This document shows, piece by piece, positions 28,130-36,415 of a stretch of DNA of 41,498 nucleotides (its first letter is position 1; each line of letters opens with the position of its first letter). Below the pieces are notes generated by a model. That model did not search any database, was not told where the DNA came from, and was given only the letters and a program-made list of their open reading frames with translations. This DNA is from Spirochaetota bacterium (GTDB taxonomy: Bacteria; Spirochaetota; Spirochaetia; SPDA01; JAJSAL01), in the NCBI GenBank assembly GCA_024274705.1, contig JAJSAL010000149.1, positions 1 to 41,498 of the forward strand. Reading direction: 5' to 3'. A program made the position numbers and the translations under genes.

Positions 28130-29052
28130 ACACTTTTCTCCAAGGTTTCCCTTGTAACCCGGGCTATGGATTCGGGGGAATATCCGAATTTATCGAGGAG
28201 CCAGTCATGGGAGCCAACACTATGTACATACGTATCCGGGATGCCGATACGCTTAAAGTGAACCCGGGAACCTTCTTCGGCCAATACTTCTGCAACAGCG
28301 CCCCCTAGCCCGCCTATGATTGTGTGTTCTTCAACCGTAATAACGGCGTCCGTTTCATCCGCGGCTTTCAGTATCGCTTCTCCGTCGATGGGCTTGACCG
28401 TATGCATACTGATAACCCGGGTGCTGATTCCCTGTCTTTCGAGTATTTCCGCGGCTTTAACCGCACGGTTAGTGATGGTCCCTGTACCGATAATGGTAAC
28501 ATCACTACCGGTGCATACAGTCAAAGCCTTTCCGATTTCAAAATTAATGGCGTTTTTATGGACAGGAGGCTCTTTTTTATATCCGCACCTGTAGTATACA
28601 GGCCCGTCATGCAGGAACATTGCACGGGTTGCGGCTTCCGCTTCTGCAAAGTCTGCCGGCGCAAGGACAACCATATCCGGCAGGGCGCGCATGATTGCCA
28701 GGTCCTCTGTAGAATGATGCGAAACTCCTAGAGCTCCGTACGCCAAGCCCCCGCCTATTATAACGATCTTTACGTTAGCCCTGTGATAGCATACATCGTT
28801 ACGGATCTGCTCAAGACACCGGAGAGTGGGGAAATTGGCAATCGAGTATGTTACTGCAATATTTCCTTCCATGGCAACGCCGCAGGCCACACCGGTCATA
28901 TTCTGTTCAGCCACTCCCACATTGAAAAAACGCTCCGGAAATCGATCGGCAAAATTCTCGATCTCTCCATAACCGATGTCGGCAAGTATCAGGAAAATGC
29001 GCTCATCCTCTTCGGCGATTTTAAAGAGGGTCTTGTTAAATACACTACGCAT
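28126..29052 (-). CDS. transketolase, C-terminal subunit
   Basis: 308 aa from the ATG at 29052 (MRSVFNKTLFKIAEEDER); the open frame reaches 29103 but inside the previous gene. The start overlaps the N-terminal subunit stop by eight bases. Contains the pyrimidine-binding domain (ILADIGYGEIENFADRFPERFFNVGVAEQNMTGVACG, with the catalytic Glu in VAEQN) and the C-terminal domain with SMHTVKPIDGEAI and VTVEEHTIIGGLGG. This is the second half of a split transketolase as in many anaerobes. It works as a heteromer with the next gene upstream. Confidence 0.93.
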   Translation of the reverse strand: MRSVFNKTLFKIAEEDERIFLILADIGYGEIENFADRFPERFFNVGVAEQNMTGVACGVAMEGNIAVTYSIANFPTLRCLEQIRNDVCYHRANVKIVIIGGGLAYGALGVSHHSTEDLAIMRALPDMVVLAPADFAEAEAATRAMFLHDGPVYYRCGYKKEPPVHKNAINFEIGKALTVCTGSDVTIIGTGTITNRAVKAAEILERQGISTRVISMHTVKPIDGEAILKAADETDAVITVEEHTIIGGLGGAVAEVLAEEGSRVHFKRIGIPDTYVHSVGSHDWLLDKFGYSPESIARVTRETLEKSV

Positions 29053-29866
29053 CAGTTGCTCCCAGTTCCCGGTATACTGCGGCCAATTCATCATCGGGCA
29101 CACACGCGTAATGAGAACCCACCGTGTTTTCCATGGAGGCGATCCCCTTCCCCTTTACAGTACGTGCAATCACGAATGAAGGCCTGCCCTTTGCAAACGG
29201 GATATCCAGGAGAGTGGACTCTATTTCCCCAAAATCGTGGCCGTTGATCTCCCTTACGGCCCAGCCGAAATCCTCTATCTTTTGTGCCAGGGGTTCCATA
29301 TCAATAACATCTTTACTCTTTCCAAGAGCCTGAACACGATTATAGTCCACTATGACGATCAAATTATCAAATTTGTGCTGCCCGGCGAACATAACCGCCT
29401 CCCATGTTGACCCCTCGTTGCAGTCTCCGTCGCTTACGAGAACAAAGATGCGGTGTGTTTTGTTCTGCTGTTTTGCAGCCAGGGCCATACCTACTGCAAC
29501 GGGTAGTCCGTGCCCTAAGCTACCTGTTGAGAATTCAACACCGGGAACATGGTGGGAGATGTGGCCGCTGAACCTGCCGTCGTCGCAGTAATACGTTTTA
29601 AGCCATTCCTGCGGGAAAAAGCCCTTCTCAGCCAATACTGAATACAAGGCAGCCGCCGCGTGTCCCTTGCTCAAAAGGAAACGATCCCTGCCCGGCCAAT
29701 CCGGGTTCTTTGCATCAAACCGCAAAACCGGCCCATAAATAACCGGAAGCAGGTCGGCCATGGAAAGGCTGCTTCCCACATGACCTGAGTGCCTGAGATT
29801 TGTCATCATAACCGCATCCGCCCTTATTTTTTGGGCAAGTTCTTTGTACTCCCTGTATTTTTCCAT
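29045..29866 (-). CDS. transketolase, N-terminal subunit
   Basis: 273 aa, the TPP pyrophosphate-binding half. Seen: RHSGHVGSSLSMADLLPVIYG, LSKGHAAAALYSVLAEKG, PGVEFSTGSLGHGLPVAVGMALAAK and the TPP/Mg motif SDGDCNEGSTWEAVMFAG ending in DYN (GDG...N pattern). Length matches split transketolases. It is first in the long minus-strand cluster. In a sugar or sulfo-sugar route it would transfer C2 units; which sugar is not shown. No ribosome site is visible before the ATG, and the predicted transcript start is only a few bases upstream. Confidence 0.92.
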   Translation of the reverse strand: MEKYREYKELAQKIRADAVMMTNLRHSGHVGSSLSMADLLPVIYGPVLRFDAKNPDWPGRDRFLLSKGHAAAALYSVLAEKGFFPQEWLKTYYCDDGRFSGHISHHVPGVEFSTGSLGHGLPVAVGMALAAKQQNKTHRIFVLVSDGDCNEGSTWEAVMFAGQHKFDNLIVIVDYNRVQALGKSKDVIDMEPLAQKIEDFGWAVREINGHDFGEIESTLLDIPFAKGRPSFVIARTVKGKGIASMENTVGSHYACVPDDELAAVYRELGATDA

Positions 29867-29875
29867 TAGGTAAAA

Positions 29876-29925
29876 ATCTTAAAGCAAAAAAAGTTTTTGT
29901 CAAGTCTTTTTTAGTAAATTAGCAA
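29876..29925 (-). promoter_or_regulatory. promoter of the transketolase-led cluster, with TAATTTA motif
   Basis: On the minus strand TTGACA (29898-29903), a 16-bp spacer and TAAGAT (29876-29881) form a good sigma-70 promoter. The start would be three or four bases before the ATG at 29866. Nine bases upstream of the -35 box is TTGCTAATTTACT (29913-29925), which recurs with small changes upstream of mttB; it is a possible operator. Confidence 0.6.
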
Positions 29926-30136
29926 CAATAAAGCACTATCATTATAAATAATTCCTATTTACTCAATAATAACACTACTTTATTATCATTATGTTACTTA
30001 TGTAATTATTATATCATATATATTAACTGTAGTTATCAAATTGTTATATAATACTTCGATCCGTCTCACATCTCCCTGCGCACCGGCAATGAGGTGATAG
30101 ATTCCTTTCATGCGTGGAAATTTTAAACCGGGTAAA
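29926..30136. other. AT-rich intergenic DNA, no gene seen
   Basis: Part of the 802-bp gap between the transketolase genes and the class IV aminotransferase. It is very AT-rich around 29926-30055, with short A/T palindromes. No intact reading frame, RNA gene or strong promoter is visible. The stretch 30061-30120 is less AT-rich and might belong to the remnant that follows, but nothing recognisable is read there. Confidence 0.5.
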
Positions 30137-30254
30137 GGAATTGCCATTCTATCTTATAGCCCTGGTAAATTTATCAATATCAGGTGAAGTGTTTTTCATA
30201 ACCGTCATAGCCGGGAAGGTCATGCCGCAAAGCATCATCCATAATAATAAGGAC
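30137..30254 (-). pseudogene. sulfatase-family N-terminus remnant, frameshifted
   Basis: On the minus strand the translation from 30254 reads VLIIMDDALRHDLPGYDGYE, then a frameshift in an A-run, then NTSPDIDKFTRAI, and a stop. This closely matches the first 35 residues of the intact sulfatase-fold gene at 36416 (FILEDALRPDHLGCYGYEKN, then TSPNIDKIAREG). Only this N-terminal block remains. It lies next to a transposase remnant, so insertion and decay are likely. Confidence 0.7.
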
Positions 30255-30278
30255 TTCCCTGAAAAAAGGTAGCAGAGG

Positions 30279-30640
30279 GTGTTTACGGTTATCGATCAGT
30301 TGCCGGAGCCGGTAAAACAGAAACTGGAAAGTTCCTGGGCACATACCTTCTACCATGACTATTTCTGCAGGCTCGACAAGACGATTTTTTCCGGCCTATA
30401 CAGTACTAAACAATCAAGACCCAATACTCCCGTCAATATTCTGGTCGGATGTGAAACACTCAAATCCGGGTTTGGGTTGAGTGACGAGAGGCTCTACAAC
30501 CAATTTCTCTTTGACTTGCAGTTTCGCTACGCCTTTAAGGCTGCATGATGTTGATCAATGATATTTTGATCTTCGGACTATATACAATTTTCCGGCGAAT
30601 TCTGATTTTCGTGTATCAGCTTTTTTCAGGGGAGTCATAA
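30279..30640 (+). pseudogene. IS1182-type transposase N-terminal remnant
   Basis: The open part (GTG at 30279 to 30548, 89 aa) contains FSGLYSTKQSRPNTPVNILV and GFGLSDERLYNQFLFDLQFRYAF, the N-terminal domain of IS1182-family transposases (usually RPNTPVNVLVGxEILK and FDLQVRYAL). After a stop, another frame continues with YFDLRTIYNF, which normally follows in these proteins. Hence a frameshift and a stop, and the DDE catalytic part is missing. No functional insertion sequence remains. IS1182 is named from memory of motifs. Confidence 0.75.
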
Positions 30641-30664
30641 TTAGTTTGTTATAGCGGCTGATAC
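30613..30664. repeat. 8-bp inverted repeat
   Basis: GTATCAGC (30613-30620) and GCTGATAC (30657-30664) are exact complements 36 bases apart, at the end of the transposase remnant and just after the class IV aminotransferase stop. There is no T-run, so it is a poor terminator. It could be a leftover end of the insertion element, or chance. Confidence 0.3.
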
Positions 30665-30668
30665 GTTA

Positions 30669-31592
30669 TCAACTGCCAAACCGTTTTGATTGCCCCAGAA
30701 TATCAACGCCAACTTCCCTGCTCCATTCCTCCAGCAGCTTACCTGCAACATGTCCGGGCCAGGAATCCCCTATCTTATGATCATCAATACTGCAAATCGG
30801 CATAATACAATAGGACGATGTTGTCCAGAATGCCTCCTCAGCGACATAAGCTTCATAGAGGGTAAGATCCTTTTCAACAACTTTCAGGCCTATTTTTTTC
30901 GCAAGCCGGATAGCGTAATTTCTGCTGATCCCCACTAGAATATTTCGTGTTGTTGGTGTATATAGCACTCCATCCATTACAAAAAATATATTTGCTCCGG
31001 TACCTTCGGAGATAAATCCTTCAATATCCAGCATTAAAGCAAATGCCTCCGGATTCAGGTGTTTCGCATTATATTTTGATAAATAATGGGGCAACCGGGC
31101 GCGGTTCTTACAACGCTGTTCAAAACATTGGGGTGGAATATTTCGATATAAAGAGGTAATAACCGGTTTGCCGTTTTTATAAGACTTATAATACTCCTTA
31201 TGGGGCAACTCGTTTGAATAACAAAAAATAGTGGGTGAAGTGTCAAGGTTTTTCAAAGTTGGAATAGGAAACCCCTCTCCTGGTGTTACTTCAACACACA
31301 CCCATATATCATCATCTTTATCTGTTAAATGAATATTAGCTTCAAGTGTTTGATTTACCGCTTCCTCGACTAAGGAAAAATCAACATCCTTTGAGAAACC
31401 GGCATATTGCAATGATTTTTTCAGGCGTGCATAATGCTCCTGCAGGGTAAAATATTCATGCTTAAATGTTCTTATTGACTCATAAAATGTTGCCCCATAG
31501 AGACGGCCCACATCAAAAATAGAAATTTTCGCATCTTTCTCAGGAATCATCTCTCCATTCATGTATACCAATCTTTTGTTATCCGTATCCAT
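30669..31592 (-). CDS. class IV PLP-dependent aminotransferase
   Basis: 307 aa from the ATG at 31592, preceded by GGAGGGGC; a longer frame to 31634 overlaps the upstream gene and lacks a site. Branched-chain/D-amino acid aminotransferase fold (class IV). Seen: VYMNGEMIPEKDAKISIFDVGRLYGATFYESIRTF at the N-terminus, the PLP lysine probably in HYLSKYNAKHLNPEA, the GFISEGTGANIFFV segment, and LVGISRNYAIRLAKKIGLKV. Members include D-alanine, branched-chain and aminodeoxychorismate enzymes; which one is not clear. Last gene of the mttB-ROK operon, so it probably acts on the amine-containing substrate of this group. Confidence 0.88.
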   Translation of the reverse strand: MDTDNKRLVYMNGEMIPEKDAKISIFDVGRLYGATFYESIRTFKHEYFTLQEHYARLKKSLQYAGFSKDVDFSLVEEAVNQTLEANIHLTDKDDDIWVCVEVTPGEGFPIPTLKNLDTSPTIFCYSNELPHKEYYKSYKNGKPVITSLYRNIPPQCFEQRCKNRARLPHYLSKYNAKHLNPEAFALMLDIEGFISEGTGANIFFVMDGVLYTPTTRNILVGISRNYAIRLAKKIGLKVVEKDLTLYEAYVAEEAFWTTSSYCIMPICSIDDHKIGDSWPGHVAGKLLEEWSREVGVDILGQSKRFGS

Positions 31593-31623
31593 ATTGCCCC
31601 TCCGGCTATTATTACCGAATGTC

Positions 31624-32787
31624 TTACTCAACAAAAAATTTCCGCATTACTGCATATGCGGCACCCCTGGCGCTTGCATAATCATCAAGTTCGCTTAGTA
31701 CAATTCTGGGGTCGTGATTCAGTGGATAAATACAGTGCTTCCGGATGGAATCAAGGACGTTCCGGGAAAGCAACTCACCCGCTTTTATTAAATCGCCGTA
31801 AAGAACAATATCGGTTATTCCAAGAACATTAACAACAATCGCGAGCATATCACCAACGGCCTTGACTGCTTCGTTTAACGAGAGAAGCGCAAGCTTGTTG
31901 CCCTCCCTGGCGTTCAGAATAACATCGTCTATGGTAATCTCGTCCCCGGCGGCTCCGCCCTTCTGCGTCTTGAAGTATACCCCTTTATCAATGTTCTCTT
32001 TCACCTTCCTGATAATAGCGCCTATGCCGGCCACTGTTTCCAGGCATCCCCTGTTCCCACATTTGCAAATCTCACCGTCTTCCAGAAACACGGTATGCCC
32101 CAGTTCCCCAAAAATATCGGTCGATCCTTTCAGGTGACCATGGTCCCGGAATACCGAAAGACCGATACCGTTGTCAAGTTCCACACACATGAATACATCG
32201 GTATCCTTGAAAGCACCGAATTTGTGCTCTGCAAAACAAAAGGCATCGGTACACCGCATGACAATAATGGGAAACCCCAACTGCCCTTCTACAATGGCCT
32301 TGATATTGATACTTCCCCAGCCGGGCATCCAGATTGACCTGGTCTTGAGCCCGGTCCCTATATCATGAGGGATGACGTCACCGAATCCAATACCGACTAT
32401 GCAGTCCCTGTCCTTCCCGGACATAGCAATACTGTCTGTAATGTGTTTTACTATGTTATCAACCCGCCCCTCGTCAAACACATCCCCCATATCAACAGTA
32501 CGTGAAAAAACGGTGCGCGAATCCGCCCCAAGCATGACAATCCTCAGGCAGTCCGTTTTATGCTCAATCCCAATCGAGATGAATCGGGAAGGGTCCAGGC
32601 TGAATTTCGAGTTTCTCCTTACATTCGGTTCGACTTCGAAAATTTCGCCTGCTTTAAGCATTTCTCTGAAAACAACGCCGATGGTATTTTTCCGAATTCC
32701 GTGTTTCTCTGCTATTTTCGTCCTTGTTGACGGGCCGTCCAGGAACAAAGAACGTAATACCAGCTTATGATAATCGATTTTTTCCAT
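31624..32787 (-). CDS. ROK-family transcriptional regulator
   Basis: 387 aa from the ATG at 32787, eight bases after GGAAG; a GTG at 32802 is in frame. N-terminal winged helix (residues about 1-60: HKLVLRSLFLDGPSTRTKIAEKHGIRKNTIGVVFREML), then an ROK sugar-kinase-like domain. The ROK zinc motif is present: CKCGNRGCLETVAG (about residue 245), with ELGHTVF before it. Length matches NagC/XylR-type repressors rather than a sugar kinase. It follows mttB by 30 bp. It likely senses a sugar or derivative and controls this operon; possible binding sites are described upstream of mttB and the transketolase genes. Confidence 0.9.
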   Translation of the reverse strand: MEKIDYHKLVLRSLFLDGPSTRTKIAEKHGIRKNTIGVVFREMLKAGEIFEVEPNVRRNSKFSLDPSRFISIGIEHKTDCLRIVMLGADSRTVFSRTVDMGDVFDEGRVDNIVKHITDSIAMSGKDRDCIVGIGFGDVIPHDIGTGLKTRSIWMPGWGSINIKAIVEGQLGFPIIVMRCTDAFCFAEHKFGAFKDTDVFMCVELDNGIGLSVFRDHGHLKGSTDIFGELGHTVFLEDGEICKCGNRGCLETVAGIGAIIRKVKENIDKGVYFKTQKGGAAGDEITIDDVILNAREGNKLALLSLNEAVKAVGDMLAIVVNVLGITDIVLYGDLIKAGELLSRNVLDSIRKHCIYPLNHDPRIVLSELDDYASARGAAYAVMRKFFVE

Positions 32788-32817
32788 AACGGATGCTTCC
32801 ACCCTGTTTATAAACCT

Positions 32818-34305
32818 TCAGTCGACATCCAGCTCCCTTTTCGCCCTGAATACCAATGCATCCAGGGCTTTCATCTTATCTTTATCCTGGGCAGGAGGCT
32901 CCCACTTATCCAGATTTTCACGCCACATCCGGTCGCATTCAGACAGGATGGCATCCTCGCTTCCGTCCCACACCCCGGAAGAGGGGTCAACGGAAAGAAA
33001 CAGGGGAGAATTCCACATGTCCCCGAGATGCCGAACGGTGTGCTCACTTCCGAGAAAGTTGCCGTTTTCCTCAGTTACCTCTACTATGCCTTCCCAATTC
33101 AGGGTCTCCTCATCAACTGTTATTTCACGCATCCCACGATATTCGGCTTTTCGAATCTCCATGTCAAGAATGAATTGCGCCGGAGACCCGAGACCACCGT
33201 TATTGAGGGTTCCCATCCCGGCATACGGGATACAGGGGTCGCCCTCCCAGCATTTGCGGCAGTTTGTGCCGTTGTAATTCTCAAATACTGCCTGAAGGCC
33301 GGGTTTACGCGCGGTGGGACTGAAAAAGACCTCAACCATACAGTGACCTCCCCACTTCATCAGAAAAAGCTGCCTGACCGCATTGTTATACTGGGTGTAC
33401 AGGGGGTTGAATGTTGTCGAATTTCCATTCCTCATATCCGCGATGAGGCAGATCATCCTGCCGCTTATATCCGCTTCCGGATCGACGCACCAGCAGAGTG
33501 CCGTGCCGCCGAGTATTTCTGCGGCAGCCATAACAACAGCACCTGCCAGGGTTACCGGTGTGCTGACGCCCAGGGTGGGCATGCTTGCCACGTGGTAGCG
33601 GTGAACTCCGCACTTCTTACGTTCCAGGATATCAAAGGCTGAACGTTTTTCCAGCTTTAGGGGCATTGTCATACATTCGGAACCGGCGAGAAATGCCGAT
33701 GAATCGGGGTCATCATAGTAAATAACACTCGCCTCCTTAAGGTACTTGATGACCTCAGGATAAATGGCCTCGATTCCATCCAGTTTGGTAGTCAGCTTAA
33801 GCCCATGTACAAGTGAATATAATCTCTCGATCATTGGAGAAAGATCCTGGCGATACCAGCACCCGATGTATCCTATTTCCGGAGTAGCTTCCGCAAACTT
33901 CATCATTTCATCAAAAATTACTTCATCAACGGGTACAATCCTCGATTGCCGATAATCGTAGTATGTCGTGGGGCCGCAATCGAATGCCTGCATCAGAAAT
34001 TCCCTCTCGTACCGCTTTCTGAAGGCTTCAGTTTGCCCAGTCCATTTCAGATGATGTGTCCAGTCGGGACCACATGTATAAATCAGCTCGTGGTCCCCTT
34101 CGAATGAATCCTGGCTTTTTTTCTGAAATTGAACCATTTCATTTATCACGCCCCTGGGAATTCGAACCCGGTGATCGGTACCCTCTGAACACCCCTTTTT
34201 GAGACAGATATCCATAAGCTCATCATTCTCCACGGTTACGCCGACTTCTTCGAGCAGTTTATATACCTTCTTTTCCAAGACATCAATATCTCCGGTACCG
34301 ACCAT
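32818..34305 (-). CDS. MttB-family (trimethylamine methyltransferase-like) protein, non-pyrrolysine
   Basis: 495 aa from the ATG at 34305, which has GAGGAGGAT six bases upstream; a TTG at 34320 is in frame but less likely. The MTTB family (PF06253) is recognised from ETGNFL-like EENGNFLGSEHTVRHLGDMW, GGLGSPAQFILDMEI, and DCGPTTYYDYRQSRIVPVDEVIFD. The length equals that of MttB, but there is no in-frame TAG, so it belongs to the large group without pyrrolysine (as glycine betaine methyltransferase MtgB). These enzymes demethylate quaternary amines or related compounds onto a corrinoid protein. It is the first gene of an operon with the ROK regulator and a class IV aminotransferase. Substrate unknown. 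Confidence 0.88.
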   Translation of the reverse strand: MVGTGDIDVLEKKVYKLLEEVGVTVENDELMDICLKKGCSEGTDHRVRIPRGVINEMVQFQKKSQDSFEGDHELIYTCGPDWTHHLKWTGQTEAFRKRYEREFLMQAFDCGPTTYYDYRQSRIVPVDEVIFDEMMKFAEATPEIGYIGCWYRQDLSPMIERLYSLVHGLKLTTKLDGIEAIYPEVIKYLKEASVIYYDDPDSSAFLAGSECMTMPLKLEKRSAFDILERKKCGVHRYHVASMPTLGVSTPVTLAGAVVMAAAEILGGTALCWCVDPEADISGRMICLIADMRNGNSTTFNPLYTQYNNAVRQLFLMKWGGHCMVEVFFSPTARKPGLQAVFENYNGTNCRKCWEGDPCIPYAGMGTLNNGGLGSPAQFILDMEIRKAEYRGMREITVDEETLNWEGIVEVTEENGNFLGSEHTVRHLGDMWNSPLFLSVDPSSGVWDGSEDAILSECDRMWRENLDKWEPPAQDKDKMKALDALVFRAKRELDVD

Positions 34306-34363
34306 GCCTATCCTCCTCAACTAAGTTATCACAAGGGTAAAGTTTTAAATTAATTTAACAGAT

Positions 34364-34412
34364 TGTCAAGAAAGAATATTGACTAAATTAACAATTATGT
34401 AATTAAATTAGG
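34364..34412 (-). promoter_or_regulatory. mttB promoter -35 and TAATTTA motifs
   Basis: On the minus strand TTGACA (34364-34369) is a perfect -35; the -10 is not clear (AT-rich, AAAACT at 17 bp). Twelve bases upstream of it is TTGTTAATTTAGT (34382-34394), and CCTAATTTAATTA lies at 34400-34412. The first resembles the motif upstream of the transketolase promoter. The rest of the 230-bp gap to the divergent plus-strand gene is AT-rich; no further site is called. Confidence 0.45.
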
Positions 34413-34536
34413 ATGATGGTAAAACATACCGGATATTTTTATTCCTTTATTGTCTTTATGCTACTTTATCTCTTAAGTTATTTTTTAATGAATACTCATG
34501 TTATCATATAGATATTGTTTGGTATAAGGAGGACCA

Positions 34537-35388
34537 ATGCTCTGTCTTACAGGCGACGTACACCATTCATCACTGAAAATCAATGAACAGAAGTATATCA
34601 AAGATCCCGGTGACTCAGAAGTAAAGATCGCCTGCAGGTATGTCAAACTTATCGAAGCTGCAGGTTTAACGTATACCCTCTATGTCACAGGAAAGACGTT
34701 AAAGGAAGAATGGGAAACATTCAGGCCGATCACAGATTCACCTGCCGTCGAGATCGGAGGCCACACATACGCAGGACTCCCAAGGAACTTTTTAAAAAGG
34801 GTACAATCCTGTTTCACCGGTTATCCAACAATTTCCCACTCCTTCTCCCACGGTTCCTATACAAAGCAGAAGCGAGACATAACCAAGACGATTGATATTA
34901 TTCGGGAAAAGACAGGAAGAAAAATAACTGCCTGGAGGAGCCACGGCCTTGTCAGGGATAACAATACGTACAGGATACTGCAAAAAGCGGGGATACGTTA
35001 TATCTCTGACTCAACCGACTGGGCCAGTTTGTACCCTGAAACAACAAAAGAAGGGCTTATTTCCCATGCCATAAATGTGATTATGGACCATGACCACATT
35101 TATCATGCCCATAGAACTAAAGAATACGTGGAACGTCAAAAACGGAACTGGACTTATACCTGCGACCCGACAAAAGAATCTTACACTATCGAGGAATGGG
35201 CGGAAATCCTGAAGAAACAGGTTGCTGAGAGGGAAGCGGCAGGGGGGCTGGTTACCGTGCTTATGCATCCGATCTGTATGTATACCTCGGACGAATTCGA
35301 GACAGCTAAGAAACTCTTTGAGTTCTTCTCACAATTCACAACCATCCGGGCAAGTGATATCGAACGTCAAAATGACAATCTCTCATGA
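34537..35388 (+). CDS. polysaccharide deacetylase-family (NodB fold) protein
   Basis: 283 aa, preceded by AAGGAGG. NodB motifs: TGDVHH near the start (D7, usual TFDDG), HSFSH (H101, H105, metal ligands, usual HSxSH), AWRSHG (R134) and VLMHP near the C-terminus. No signal peptide, so it is cytoplasmic, unlike wall-modifying deacetylases. The Asp-Asp of the first motif is reduced to one Asp followed by Val-His-His. It could deacetylate an imported N-acetyl sugar or amine, or act on another C-N bond. It starts a plus-strand operon with the next two genes. Confidence 0.85.
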   Translation: MLCLTGDVHHSSLKINEQKYIKDPGDSEVKIACRYVKLIEAAGLTYTLYVTGKTLKEEWETFRPITDSPAVEIGGHTYAGLPRNFLKRVQSCFTGYPTISHSFSHGSYTKQKRDITKTIDIIREKTGRKITAWRSHGLVRDNNTYRILQKAGIRYISDSTDWASLYPETTKEGLISHAINVIMDHDHIYHAHRTKEYVERQKRNWTYTCDPTKESYTIEEWAEILKKQVAEREAAGGLVTVLMHPICMYTSDEFETAKKLFEFFSQFTTIRASDIERQNDNLS

Positions 35389-35408
35389 AAAGAAGGAGAC
35401 ACGTAAAA

Positions 35409-36401
35409 ATGATTAACATCCTGCTGGTTGGAATCGGCCCCCTCGGTCAGATGATTGCCGGTCATATTACTAAGCGTACAAACATGACTCTTGTCGGCGC
35501 TGTTGACATTGATCCCGAAAAAGCCGGTAAAGACCCGGTGACTCTGGGCGAAGGCACGGTTACAGGGGTTACCATAACCAACAGACTTGATAAAGCAATA
35601 CGGAAGGGCAATCCACATGCAGCAATCCTTACAACGGTCTCCGATCTTAAGCGTCTGACCCCACAGATAGAGGAAATCGTCAGCTTTGGGCTTCCCGTGG
35701 TCTCTACATGCGAAGAACTCTCCTACCCATGGCACGGTAGTCATGTGTTTGCCGAACGCATAGACAGGGCGGCAAAGGAGCATGGTGTTCCGGTTTTGGG
35801 GACGGGTGTCAATCCGGGGTTTCTCATGGATTCATTCCCGGTAGTTCTTACTGCCGTTTCCGAAAGCGTGGAAAGGATAACGGTCTCCCGGATTCAGAAT
35901 GCGGAATCCCGAAGGGTACCCTTTCAAAGGAAAATTGGGGCCGGGCTCAATCTGGAAGAATTTGAAAAGAAAAAAGAAGCAGGGGTCTTAAGACATGTGG
36001 GACTTACCGAATCTATGGCCATGATCGCGGCACGAATAGGCTGGAAGCTTGATAGAACAGAAGATATAATAACCCCTGTTATTGCAGACCACACGATTAC
36101 AACAGACAATCTGATAATTGAAAAAGGGGATGTGTCCGGTGTCCGGCAGGTCGGCAGGGGCTGGTCAGGGGGCAAAGAGAGGATTACCCTCATATTTCAG
36201 GCTTCAATAGGAGAAAAAGAACCTGAAGATACAGTTGAGATTTCCGGCAATCCGAGCTTCATATCTACTATCAGGGGGGGCATCAACGGCGATATAGCAA
36301 CCTGCGCCATTACCCTCAACGCAGTTTCCTCCCTTCTGAATGCGGCCCCGGGGTTGCGTACCATGGTTGATATACCGGTTGTTTCCTACTCCGGAGCATA
36401 A
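35409..36401 (+). CDS. DapB-like dehydrogenase, 2,4-diaminopentanoate dehydrogenase family
   Basis: 330 aa from the ATG at 35409, preceded by AAGGAG; an upstream ATG at 35385 overlaps the previous gene. N-terminal Rossmann domain (NILLVGIGPLGQMIAGHITKR, DIDPEKAGKD). Contains VLGTGVNPGFLMDSFP (about residue 128), the signature I know from the Ord/2,4-diaminopentanoate dehydrogenase family, and a C-terminal domain of that type. The family oxidatively deaminates diamino acids in ornithine fermentation; members with other substrates are common. It lies 20 bp after the deacetylase gene. Which amine it uses here is unknown. Confidence 0.8.
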   Translation: MINILLVGIGPLGQMIAGHITKRTNMTLVGAVDIDPEKAGKDPVTLGEGTVTGVTITNRLDKAIRKGNPHAAILTTVSDLKRLTPQIEEIVSFGLPVVSTCEELSYPWHGSHVFAERIDRAAKEHGVPVLGTGVNPGFLMDSFPVVLTAVSESVERITVSRIQNAESRRVPFQRKIGAGLNLEEFEKKKEAGVLRHVGLTESMAMIAARIGWKLDRTEDIITPVIADHTITTDNLIIEKGDVSGVRQVGRGWSGGKERITLIFQASIGEKEPEDTVEISGNPSFISTIRGGINGDIATCAITLNAVSSLLNAAPGLRTMVDIPVVSYSGA

Positions 36402-36415
36402 TGGGAGCATAGTGT

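Noticed and set aside
30613..30664. Intrinsic terminator of the mttB operon
   Set aside because: The stem has a long loop and no T-run in the direction of transcription.
32818..34305. Pyrrolysine-containing MttB with an internal TAG
   Set aside because: The reading frame is continuous at full length with no in-frame TAG.
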